From Candidatus Poribacteria bacterium (GTDB lineage Bacteria; Poribacteria; WGA-4E; JAJDTR01), in NCBI GenBank assembly GCA_028820655.1, contig JAPPIK010000004.1, forward strand, positions 1 to 64,000: 64,000 bases of DNA, read 5' to 3'. Under the pieces are notes generated by a model. It was given only the letters and a program-made list of their open reading frames with translations. It ran no database searches and had not been told where the DNA came from. Positions 34,712-43,105 of the stretch are shown here, one piece after another. Within the stretch, counting starts at the first letter, position 1, and every line of letters begins with the position of its first letter. Position numbers and translations under genes: made by a program.

Positions 34712-37216
34712 AACCCGTTCGTATACGATTAGGACCGCTCCCGGCTGTTCGTCAATTTTAATTGATAGACCGTTATTGGTCAAGTCCTTACCGGAGATTC
34801 TCGTCGACCCATCGATGTCCATATTCGTGATGGTGTAGTCTGCCGATGGGTCTAATCCGCGCAGCTTGAAACACATCTGGGTCACATCGCTATCCTGGCG
34901 GCGGAATGCTTGCACTATCCCCTGACCGGACTCAGGCCGGTCGAACTGCCAAGCCGCCCACACATCGTCCTCGGTGCGGTAAGTCGTGAGGGGATAGTAA
35001 TCACCGTAATAGTTATCCGCTACCTGCCGCCATTCCGCCACCATCCGGCGCTGGAAGGTGTAATCCACCTCCCTGCGGCGCAAATCCCAGATGCATGATA
35101 TTGCCGGCGCCATTTGACTGCGGAAGGTGTACGATTCAAACGCGTTGGTGCCCGTGCCAAAGTACGGAATCCAAAGCGACATGGCGAAAGTAAGGTTCTG
35201 CATCCCCGTGGGTTCGTAAGCGTAATCGCTACGCCATAACGGCACGGCGCGGCGTAACGCTTCAAGTGCGTTTCGAGCGCCGCCGCCGGCACAGATATCC
35301 ATCAGCATATCGGGATGGCGCCGCCGCAATTCATCCCAAAACGCCAAGATACCCTCAAGGTGTCGGATTTCCGTAATTCCTTGGCGGTCTTCGGTGTCGT
35401 TGGCACGCCAAAAGGGGAGGGGACCGTCGCCATCCATTCGAAAGAGATCGGCGCCCTGCTCGACAAACTGTGAGTCGAAGTGATTAACTGCCCACTCCCA
35501 AGCTTCGGGGTTACCAAAGTCGAGAAGTTTCCTGCCCTCGTTTGTTCCCAATAGCCATTCGGGATGGTTTTCGTAGAGCCATTCGCCGGGATCCGCTCTT
35601 TCAGGAACGAACCAGAGGATGACTTTGGCGCCTTTGGTATGGACGTGATCCGAGATTGGACGAAGTCCGCGCGGAAACCGTTCCGGATCGGGCTCCCAAG
35701 TTCCCAAGCTTAGCCAATAGTCGCGAAAGCTGTACCAACCGGCATCCATCCACCAGTAATCAATCTCGATCTTTTCTTCAAAGTAACGGTCAACGAACTC
35801 AATCTGGTTTTCCTCGGTCGCCAAAGACATCTCGATGTACTGAGCCGATCCGCCGGCTTCCAGTTGCGGCGGCGGTAACTTCCCGCCCGGTCGAGGCAGA
35901 TTGTGGCGAATCATCCAGCGGCGCCATAGGTTCTGTGAACGAATCCAATCGCCTTCCCAAAACAGCATCGCGATGAGCGGGGTACGCACCTCTTCGCCCG
36001 GCATCAGTCTGAAATGTGTCAGTTCCTGCCCCACACGTAAATCTAAGCCGTTGGCGTTGTCACGGCTGAACTGCGCCGCCCACTGCCCAAGCCAACCTAC
36101 CGCGAAAATAATGCCTTCGCCGTTGCACTCAACGTTGAAATAGGGAAGATCTCCTCCGGCCGGGAGCCCTTCCATTGCAGCTAGACGTTTCTCGGCTCCG
36201 GGAGGGAGTTCGGTTTCCCGCGGTGCGTATTGCGTGGGAGTTTGCGGCGCCAAGCCGGAGTGGGGGCTGCCGTCGCTGTGATGCAGCAGAAACTCGCCGT
36301 CTCCACCGCGTTCCAATCGGGTGTCAAGCGCTTGAACATCCTCAATAATGGGGGTCGGCTGCTCGCCTGTGTTTTTTAGATGCACCGTCCATTCAACGAC
36401 AGGAAAATCTGCATATTTCACGGCAACACATCGAACCTGCAAACCGGTAGAGGGATCGGTGTATGTGGTCACGAGTTCCGTTCGCTCTTCGTCCAACACG
36501 TTCTCGCCGCGTTCACATTTCCAATCATCAAGAATATCACTGGACGATTTTCCCGCATAGCGGAATGAGAAAGGGGCATCGGTTGTATACGCGGCGCGCA
36601 GCGGAGCCGTGGGTAGCTCATCCAACCACACCGTCTCACCGTCCACCAGAATCACCCGCGCTTCTGCCCAATCTACTTGATTGAAGTTAACCCTTTGGAT
36701 TGTTCCTCCGCCGGCGTCGATTAATCCGAGAACGAAATCGGTTGCGCCGTTGAGTTCGATGGTAAGGGGGATTCCTTCCAGCCCTTCATGAAGCACCTCC
36801 GAACGAAAAACTTCATTTCCATCCACATCAACTGTGGCAATCACGGTGCCGCGACCTGCGTTGGAGTAAAAGCCGGTGACCCGATTGCTGTCCACGCCGA
36901 GAACGGCTTCAAACGTCTTTGCAGGTTTCGGCAGATGAACCAACACCTCGCCTTCGGACTGGAAATGCAGCCCTCGCTCAAAATCACGGTCGGCGATTCG
37001 GAGCGGTCGGCTGGCAATCGCATAGAGTCCGTATCCGGTGGTCGTGACTTCACTTCTCTGAATCTTGCCCGCATCCAATTTCACCGACAGATAACCTTCG
37101 TCCGGTTTCGTTTCCGCCACTCCTTCAAACTTTGCCCGTGTCCATTTTTGGGCTTTGGCAAGTTCGGCGGATGTCGCCGATGATGTGAGTTCATTTATGG
37201 TTGAGGAGTCATTCAC
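34706..37216 (-). CDS. GH36-like alpha-galactosidase with N-terminal NPCBM domain
   Basis: About 836 residues from a GTG at 37216, which lies seven bases after GGAGG; a TTG two codons earlier is too close to that site. An NPCBM/NEW2 carbohydrate-binding domain (about 40-205: YLSVKLDAGKI, VLGVDSNRVTGFYSNAG, LGLIDAGGG) is followed by the GH36-type sandwich and TIM barrel. Barrel motifs: YWWMDAGWY, KVILWFVPER, the nucleophile aspartate in ADLFRMDGDG (about 595), MDICAGGGARN and the acid/base in WRSDYAYEP (about 664). It is more distant from the pair at 8182/10480, which lack the NPCBM domain. No signal peptide is seen. The sugar is uncertain. The stop codon is part of a GTAGG hairpin repeat. Confidence 0.9.
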   Translation of the reverse strand: MNDSSTINELTSSATSAELAKAQKWTRAKFEGVAETKPDEGYLSVKLDAGKIQRSEVTTTGYGLYAIASRPLRIADRDFERGLHFQSEGEVLVHLPKPAKTFEAVLGVDSNRVTGFYSNAGRGTVIATVDVDGNEVFRSEVLHEGLEGIPLTIELNGATDFVLGLIDAGGGTIQRVNFNQVDWAEARVILVDGETVWLDELPTAPLRAAYTTDAPFSFRYAGKSSSDILDDWKCERGENVLDEERTELVTTYTDPSTGLQVRCVAVKYADFPVVEWTVHLKNTGEQPTPIIEDVQALDTRLERGGDGEFLLHHSDGSPHSGLAPQTPTQYAPRETELPPGAEKRLAAMEGLPAGGDLPYFNVECNGEGIIFAVGWLGQWAAQFSRDNANGLDLRVGQELTHFRLMPGEEVRTPLIAMLFWEGDWIRSQNLWRRWMIRHNLPRPGGKLPPPQLEAGGSAQYIEMSLATEENQIEFVDRYFEEKIEIDYWWMDAGWYSFRDYWLSLGTWEPDPERFPRGLRPISDHVHTKGAKVILWFVPERADPGEWLYENHPEWLLGTNEGRKLLDFGNPEAWEWAVNHFDSQFVEQGADLFRMDGDGPLPFWRANDTEDRQGITEIRHLEGILAFWDELRRRHPDMLMDICAGGGARNALEALRRAVPLWRSDYAYEPTGMQNLTFAMSLWIPYFGTGTNAFESYTFRSQMAPAISCIWDLRRREVDYTFQRRMVAEWRQVADNYYGDYYPLTTYRTEDDVWAAWQFDRPESGQGIVQAFRRQDSDVTQMCFKLRGLDPSADYTITNMDIDGSTRISGKDLTNNGLSIKIDEQPGAVLIVYERVV

Positions 37217-37320
37217 TTGCAAACCTCCGTGTCTTCATTTGGTAAATTTTTGCAAACAATCTTCGGTGATAAATCTCGCATTTTAACGAAAACCACGGCA
37301 CAGCGATTGCATTGGTATCG

Positions 37321-39480
37321 TTAGTTGGCACGAATTTCCCACAAAAGAACAGTGCCGTCTTCACTCTCACTCGCAAGTGTGTTGCCATCCGGACTGAAAC
37401 TTACACTTTCGACAATGGAAGTATGCCCCGTGAAGGTGTTCAGATGTGCGCCGGACAGGGCATCCCACACACGGATGGTCTTGTCCGAACTACCGCTTGC
37501 GAGCGTCTCGCCGTCGAGGCTGAAACTGACACTTAGGACAGGGAACTTGTGCCCGGTGAGGGTAATTAGATGTGCGCCGGACATGGTGTTCCACAGACGA
37601 ATGGTATTGTCTAAGCTGGCACTGGCGAGGGTGTAATTGTTGGGATTGAAACTGATGCCATGCACATTACTTGCATGGCCCGTCAACACATTCAAGCACT
37701 CGCCGGTGATTGCATCCCACAGGTAAATCTCATCGTGACTAGCGCCGGCGAGCATTTCGCCGTTGGGGCTGAATTTAAGACAAGTGACGCGCCCCGGATG
37801 CCCTGTGAATGTCTTTAAATGCTCACCAGTTTCAGCGTTCCATAGACGAATAGTATTATCGGGCCAACCCTCGACAATTGCGAGGGTTCTGCCAGCCGGA
37901 CTGAACCTGATGCTACGTACAACACTTCTATGACCTTGGAGCGAGTGCAGTTGTGCGCCGGTTCTGGCATTCCATAGACGGACACTGTCCTCTACACTCC
38001 CACTCGCTAAAATGCCGCCATCGGGGCTGAAACCGATGCTCGTGATCGGGCGGACATGCCCGGTAAGTGTTTTTAGATGCTCTCCGGTCGTGGTATTCCA
38101 CAGGCGTATGGTATTGTCCACACTTCCGCTTGCAATTGTGCCGCCATCGGGAGTAAGGTTAACGCATTCGATCCGCGATGTATGCCCGTAGAGAGTTTTC
38201 AGAGGTGCGCCGGTCGCCGCATCCCATAGGCGAATGACTTTCTGGCTTTCTCCCGCAGTTATGAGCGTTCCACCGTTGGGGTTGACGATGGCTCTCAGGG
38301 GAGATTCAGTGTAGCCCTCAAGCGTACTCAAATGCTCGCCGGTCATTGCCTCCCACAAACGAATTGTACCGTCATAACACTTGCTTGCCAGTATGCTGCC
38401 ATCCGGGCTGAATCTGACGCACCTTACGACATGGGTGTGCCCGGTTAGCGTCCTCAGAATCTCGCTAGTCGCGACGTTCCATAGACGAACCATTCCGTCC
38501 GCACCCCCGGTCAAAAACGTCTTGCCATCCGGACTGAAATTGGCGCAGATCACATCGCTCGTTTGCTCGGAAAGGGTCTTCCGATGTATGCCGATCGCTA
38601 CATCCCATAGCCGGATTGTACCGTCCCAACTGCTACTTGCGAGCGTCTTGCCATCTGGGCTGAAGCTGGTGCGAGAGATCTCTTTAGTATGCCCCGTGAG
38701 GGTCTTCAGATGTTCACCGCTCATAACATCCCACAGACGAATTGTACCGTCCCAACTTCCACTTGCGAGCGTCTTGCCATCCGAGCTGAAACTAAGGCTA
38801 GAAACCCTTTTCGTATGTCCCGTGAGTGTCCTTTGTTGTTCACCGGTGGATACACTCCACAGACGAATTGTACCGTCAAAACCTCCCGCAGTTGCAACCG
38901 TCTTTCCATCGGGCGCGACGATACTGCCGCTGACCACGATGGTGTCTTCCGGAGGCGCGAGACTATAGAGATTGGAAGGCAACGTACCTCCCAGCGCTTT
39001 TAACTGCTCGCCGGTGGCGATGTCCCATAGGCGAATTACCCCCTCCCAATGTGCGACGCTAGCCAGTGTCATGCCGTCGGGACTAAAACCTACGCGCGAA
39101 ACAAAATGCGTATGCCCCTGAAGTGTCTTCAAAAGTTCGCCGGACATGGAATCCCACAATCGAACTGCAGCGGTTTCATCGCCGCTGGCCAGAACGCTGC
39201 CGTCAGGACTGAAACTTACACAGCGGATACCTTGTCCTGCAAGCAACCTGATGGCGGCGGCGGTGCGAGCATTATAGAGCCAAATGCCAATGCTGCTAGC
39301 GACAGCCAGCCGGGTACCATCCGGAGAAAGCTGAATTTCATATATCAAGCCTTTGCCAATTCTCGCTTTGGCGCCCGCGGGTAACCCCCATTGTGAAGTG
39401 CTTTGCGCCAAGGTGTTTGCCAGCCAAATAGACAACGCGAGGACCATTGTCAAAAGAGCTGAGAATAGTGATGTTTTCAT
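37321..39480 (-). CDS. Secreted WD40 repeat protein
   Basis: A 719-residue exported protein. A signal peptide (about 1-25, ending LAQS) leads into LPAGAKARIGKGLIYEI, the same opening as in the WD40 proteins at 17397 and 48707, and then WD40 blades that run to the last residues (VLLWEIRAN). I count 16 blade ends of the type IRLWDVATGE, which does not divide by seven, so one blade pair may be degenerate or the second propeller may be eight-bladed. No other domain is seen. The sequences between blades are highly similar (HTKxVSxxSFSPDGKTLASGS), so recombination among them is likely. Upstream of the GH36 gene with a 104-base gap. Confidence 0.87.
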   Translation of the reverse strand: MKTSLFSALLTMVLALSIWLANTLAQSTSQWGLPAGAKARIGKGLIYEIQLSPDGTRLAVASSIGIWLYNARTAAAIRLLAGQGIRCVSFSPDGSVLASGDETAAVRLWDSMSGELLKTLQGHTHFVSRVGFSPDGMTLASVAHWEGVIRLWDIATGEQLKALGGTLPSNLYSLAPPEDTIVVSGSIVAPDGKTVATAGGFDGTIRLWSVSTGEQQRTLTGHTKRVSSLSFSSDGKTLASGSWDGTIRLWDVMSGEHLKTLTGHTKEISRTSFSPDGKTLASSSWDGTIRLWDVAIGIHRKTLSEQTSDVICANFSPDGKTFLTGGADGMVRLWNVATSEILRTLTGHTHVVRCVRFSPDGSILASKCYDGTIRLWEAMTGEHLSTLEGYTESPLRAIVNPNGGTLITAGESQKVIRLWDAATGAPLKTLYGHTSRIECVNLTPDGGTIASGSVDNTIRLWNTTTGEHLKTLTGHVRPITSIGFSPDGGILASGSVEDSVRLWNARTGAQLHSLQGHRSVVRSIRFSPAGRTLAIVEGWPDNTIRLWNAETGEHLKTFTGHPGRVTCLKFSPNGEMLAGASHDEIYLWDAITGECLNVLTGHASNVHGISFNPNNYTLASASLDNTIRLWNTMSGAHLITLTGHKFPVLSVSFSLDGETLASGSSDKTIRVWDALSGAHLNTFTGHTSIVESVSFSPDGNTLASESEDGTVLLWEIRAN

Positions 39481-39516
39481 GCCACAGAATCCAAGTCCCT
39501 TAATCTGAAAATGGGG

Positions 39517-41121
39517 CTAGAGTGAATCAAAGAAGGTAAGCTCCACCTCGAAATCTTCCATTGCGGCTACGGCATCTCCGCGAAGCCGGACACGGATGTC
39601 CCGGGTTGAATGCTTTAGGGTTATCTCACGCTCCGACAGTGGGAAACGAATTTCAATAGGACGATTCACAGGCGGCTTGGAAAAGAAGGCATAACCGTTG
39701 TTAAAAACCGGCGATTGGTCTGTTCCCGTGACCTCTAGCGCTTCCGAATTCACCCACGACGGCATCCGAACCATAAAAGGCCCACTCCGTTTCAGTCTTA
39801 TGCACAAGTTCTCGTGTGTATAGGGAGAATCGACCTTTATAGCGTCTGTCTCGTGGTCAAATAACAGGTTTATCCTGTGTCCGACCTCATCAAACCACGT
39901 GATTGACTGGTAGGCTGCGCACAGCGAACCGACCGTGCCGCCTACGACATCCAAATTAAAGCAGATCCCGTCGACGCCAAGGGGGGTGTGACCGTAGGGC
40001 GCCGGAAAGCCGAATGCACCGCGCAATCGATTGGGTACGTCACGCAGCCGGTCTTCGTCACCGGGATTTTCCCCTGCCTCGCTAAAAGAGATATCGCGGA
40101 GTTGAGACGGAAGAATATGACATCGGAGGATCCGCTCGGCGTCCTCATAATATTGGGTGTAACCCCAACTCCCCAGAATTAACGCGGTTTCCACGATGTC
40201 GCCGGTAGTGTTCATCTCCCCCATTTCGGGTCTGTCGCCGCCTTCCGCGTGCTCGCTAGCCCATCCAACTTCGTCGCGAAAGTGCCAGAGACCGTTATCG
40301 TAGAAGGTTTTCACACGTTCTAGAAGTGCTGAATCCTTCAGCAGATCCACCAGTTGCGCCAGTGAGGACATTGACGATGTGATCGAATGCGCATGGTGTC
40401 CGAATCGGTCGCCATCGTAGCCTCCGTCTTCCCAGAAACAATCCTGAAGCATCTTGTCCTTCAATCGCAGCGCCAACTCCAACGAAGGGCCATATCCAGT
40501 TGTGCGGTAGTATTTTACCAGTGGTCCGACCGACCTCCCCAAGCCGATAAGGATGTTCCCATCGCGGTAGGTATTATCTATTGCTCCCCAAATCTTCAGT
40601 CCGCATGTTTTATCGAGGTGATCCCCGTCCCAGCCGTCATCAGGATCCCAACGTTGCAGAATAGTGTCGATGCTACCCTCGGCAAGTTCTTTGGCACGAT
40701 TGCAGTCGCGGTAACGCACGAGGGCATGAAGCGCATGGAAGCCTTCGCGGACGTTGTGTGAAATCAGCCTAATTGGCGCGCCGTCCATTGTTTGCCTGTT
40801 GAGCGGCAGCGGCGCCGGACCCGAATAGGTAAGGAATGCCGCTCGCGTGTGTTTTTCAACAGCTTGCTCATCGATCTCGACGCCGGCAACGCTTTCCGCC
40901 GCCAACAGTGCGTTGAGGTGCCTACCGGGAATGTGCGATTCGGCGTGAAATTCGCTCCAGGCAAGTGCTGGTGGATGGGGACGCACGTGGGCACCGAAGA
41001 ACGGCATGTCATTGTCATCCGCATTGAAGACGTTGCCCATCGTGCGGCAGCCTAAGCGGATCGCGTCACGGATATCGGTGGTATTGACGTCGTTGAGTTT
41101 TGGCATTGACGTGGATAACAC
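39517..41121 (-). CDS. Alpha/alpha-barrel glycosidase-like protein
   Basis: A 534-residue protein with a helix-rich first two-thirds and a beta-rich C-terminal third, the layout of six-hairpin (alpha/alpha toroid) glycosidases such as GH127-type enzymes. Suggestive pieces are GFHALHALVRYRD, DDGWDGDHLD, RDGNILIGLGRSVGPLVKYY and the tail with VRMPSWVNSEALEV, which resembles the end of GH127/DUF1680-type proteins. I cannot place it firmly in a family or name catalytic residues. The GTG at 41121 has no clear binding site and an ATG five codons on is also possible. It begins 30 bases after the metallo-hydrolase gene, so they are likely one transcript. No signal peptide. Confidence 0.7.
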   Translation of the reverse strand: MLSTSMPKLNDVNTTDIRDAIRLGCRTMGNVFNADDNDMPFFGAHVRPHPPALAWSEFHAESHIPGRHLNALLAAESVAGVEIDEQAVEKHTRAAFLTYSGPAPLPLNRQTMDGAPIRLISHNVREGFHALHALVRYRDCNRAKELAEGSIDTILQRWDPDDGWDGDHLDKTCGLKIWGAIDNTYRDGNILIGLGRSVGPLVKYYRTTGYGPSLELALRLKDKMLQDCFWEDGGYDGDRFGHHAHSITSSMSSLAQLVDLLKDSALLERVKTFYDNGLWHFRDEVGWASEHAEGGDRPEMGEMNTTGDIVETALILGSWGYTQYYEDAERILRCHILPSQLRDISFSEAGENPGDEDRLRDVPNRLRGAFGFPAPYGHTPLGVDGICFNLDVVGGTVGSLCAAYQSITWFDEVGHRINLLFDHETDAIKVDSPYTHENLCIRLKRSGPFMVRMPSWVNSEALEVTGTDQSPVFNNGYAFFSKPPVNRPIEIRFPLSEREITLKHSTRDIRVRLRGDAVAAMEDFEVELTFFDSL

Positions 41122-41151
41122 ACAGTTATGCAGAAACAGCGTGGTAAACGT

Positions 41152-42057
41152 TCACCCTTCTCGCCATGGCGGCACCGTCCATGTATTGAACCAGTTCCAT
41201 TTCCAGAGCACTTTCTTTGCCGGCATTTCCACTTCGTATTGAACCCCGGCGGTGAACGGGAGCACTTTGGTCCTGTCCCCTGCTGCCTCCCGAATCCATT
41301 CGATAAACGCAAACACATCGGTAACATTGGGTGGCCAAGTACCGTGGGGGATCGGATCGCTGGCGCTGTCCGTCCTGTAGTGCGTGGGGATAAGGTAGCG
41401 AGGTTGTATGAGGTCGAGGCAATCAAGAAGATTCTGCGTATGATTCGGTCCTTCCCACTCCGTCAAACCCAGCTTCATGTGAACGAGGAAATCGACTCGT
41501 CCCTCTATGTTTTTTAGAGCGGGATAAGGTACGTGCATGTCGCCGGTATGCAGCACGGAGATGTCCTTTTCCGTGTGAGATACCAGATACCCGCATGTTG
41601 GAGTGTGCGGATCTGAATTCTCGCCGCTTTCGATAGTTTCGACCTTTATCACCCCTAGGTCTACCTCAAATGAGCCTGAAAACTCCCGGTTATTCGCGTG
41701 GCTGTTGTCGAGATGCTTGGGGTAAAGAACTTGAATTTTGTCCCAATTCAGATACTTGTTAATTGGTAGATCGCGCTCAAAAGCGGCGTCCCCATAGTTT
41801 TTATCTATTGGCAGCACGGGCTGAACGCACCCGGGACTCACGAAGAGTTTCTTGAATCGTTCGCCCTGACAAAGTTTCTGTAGCGTAGGAGGATGGCAGT
41901 GATCGAAGTGCTCGTGCGAAATAAAAATATAATCGTAGATCGGTTTGGCCGATTCCAAGTTTTTGTTAAAGAGGTACGGATCGAAGGCGATATTGACATC
42001 GCCTAAAATGACCTCAAAGGCGCCGCATCCCCACCATCGCATGAATGCGTTTTCCAT
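41152..42057 (-). CDS. Metallo-beta-lactamase-fold hydrolase
   Basis: A 301-residue member of the MBL superfamily, nearest in layout to the UlaG-type hydrolases. The metal motif is ISHEHFDHCHP (H48-H53), followed by LHTGDMHVPY (aspartate bridge) and LIPTHYRTD (final histidine). The N terminus FMRWWGCGAFEVILGDVNIAFDPY is typical of UlaG-like proteins. AGGGGAAG precedes the ATG. UlaG opens an ascorbate-derived lactone, but many relatives have other substrates, so a lactone hydrolase role is only a possibility. It is followed 30 bases later by the alpha/alpha-barrel glycosidase-like gene. Confidence 0.88.
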   Translation of the reverse strand: MENAFMRWWGCGAFEVILGDVNIAFDPYLFNKNLESAKPIYDYIFISHEHFDHCHPPTLQKLCQGERFKKLFVSPGCVQPVLPIDKNYGDAAFERDLPINKYLNWDKIQVLYPKHLDNSHANNREFSGSFEVDLGVIKVETIESGENSDPHTPTCGYLVSHTEKDISVLHTGDMHVPYPALKNIEGRVDFLVHMKLGLTEWEGPNHTQNLLDCLDLIQPRYLIPTHYRTDSASDPIPHGTWPPNVTDVFAFIEWIREAAGDRTKVLPFTAGVQYEVEMPAKKVLWKWNWFNTWTVPPWREG

Positions 42058-42220
42058 GATGCGCTTCCCCTAAGCGTAACGTTACCGAATTGTGCGAAGG
42101 GATCGTGATGTGTCGAGGTTGACTTTCTCACGAAATGCCGTGCGTGATACCGAGACCGGGAGTCCCGGACATTGGGACCACGAATCCAGAGATTGCTCAT
42201 GCCACCAAGCTAGAGGGTTA

Positions 42221-42781
42221 TCAAGCGTCGCGTGCGGCGTTCAAGAGCTTCATGTACTCCCGCATCCAAGGCGCATTGTCGTGGAAGGTCCGAGCGGTCA
42301 CAAGATTGCCGTCCACTACCACCGGTTCGTCCACATAGGTTGCGCCGCAAACCTCGGCGTCAAAACGGCATTTCGCGACAGTTGTTATCGTTTTGCCCTT
42401 GATGACGCCAGCTTTAGCCACGATTTCAATGCCGTGGCACACGGATGCGATAGGTTTGCCGCTCTCGCCAAAGTGCCGAGTGATCGCCATCAGGTCTTCA
42501 TCGTAACGGATATACTCCGGTGCTCGTCCGCCCGAAATCACCAGTCCCAAATAGGTTTCCGGATTGACCTCTCGGAATGCGACATCGGCAGCGAACTCGT
42601 ATCCCTTTGATTCTACCGTTATGTCCCACTCCGGGTGCGCGTCATGCTGAACAAGGTGATAAGTTCGTCTCTCGGGGGCGCCGACCAGCACCTCATAACC
42701 GTCTTCGGCGATTCGATAATAGGGATAGAGGGTATCGGTCACCTCAGCGGCGTCACCAATAACTAACAGTACTTTTTGCAT
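42221..42781 (-). CDS. DJ-1/PfpI family protein
   Basis: A 186-residue protein of the DJ-1/PfpI class. The nucleophile elbow is IASVCHGIE (C115, H116), preceded by YLGLVISGGRAPEYIRYDE, the usual glutamate-bearing turn region. Members act as cysteine hydrolases, glyoxalases or chaperones; which applies here is unknown. No export signal. AAGGAAT precedes the ATG. It lies 163 bases upstream of the metallo-hydrolase gene on the same strand and 324 bases downstream of a PhyH gene. Confidence 0.92.
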   Translation of the reverse strand: MQKVLLVIGDAAEVTDTLYPYYRIAEDGYEVLVGAPERRTYHLVQHDAHPEWDITVESKGYEFAADVAFREVNPETYLGLVISGGRAPEYIRYDEDLMAITRHFGESGKPIASVCHGIEIVAKAGVIKGKTITTVAKCRFDAEVCGATYVDEPVVVDGNLVTARTFHDNAPWMREYMKLLNAARDA

Positions 42782-43105
42782 AGTAACGATTCCTTATTCT
42801 ATCCAAAGATGCCACAATTGCAGTACGCGGGATCTCTGTCGCATTCTTTTTTCAGTCGCTTGAGCTGCTAGATTGTGCCGGTGATATGAAAACTGTCAGT
42901 TTGGCCCAAGGAATTTCCGCAATTGATTAACTAGCCCCAATTTAAGTCGGAGGCGCATGTAAAATGCACTGTAAGTAACAACTTAGTTTTTTGATGCAAT
43001 TTTGCAAGTGGAGCAGTGCGCGCCCTGCAACTTTCTGTGTCCAATCTTGTAAGCCACATTTGCAGGTGCGGGCGTGGTTCGAAGGTAATTGGAGCGTGAA
43101 AAACG
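42782..43105. other. Intergenic region with inverted dispersed repeat
   Basis: A 324-base gap. It contains an inverted copy of the ATCAAG...GATC repeat (42831-42864). No gene is supported; there is an AT-rich stretch near 42955-43010. Confidence 0.6.
42831..42864 (-). repeat. Dispersed ATCAAG...GCGATAGAGATC repeat, copy 6 (inverted)
   Basis: GATCTCTGTCGCATTCTTTT with TCAGTCGCTTGAG at its far end. Read on the minus strand it gives CTCAAGCGACTGA...GCGACAGAGATC, a diverged member of the same family. Confidence 0.55.

Noticed and set aside
38381-38968. A 195-codon plus-strand frame opposite the WD40 gene
   Set aside because: It reflects the repeated WD40 codons read backwards; the translation is itself periodic in step with the blades.
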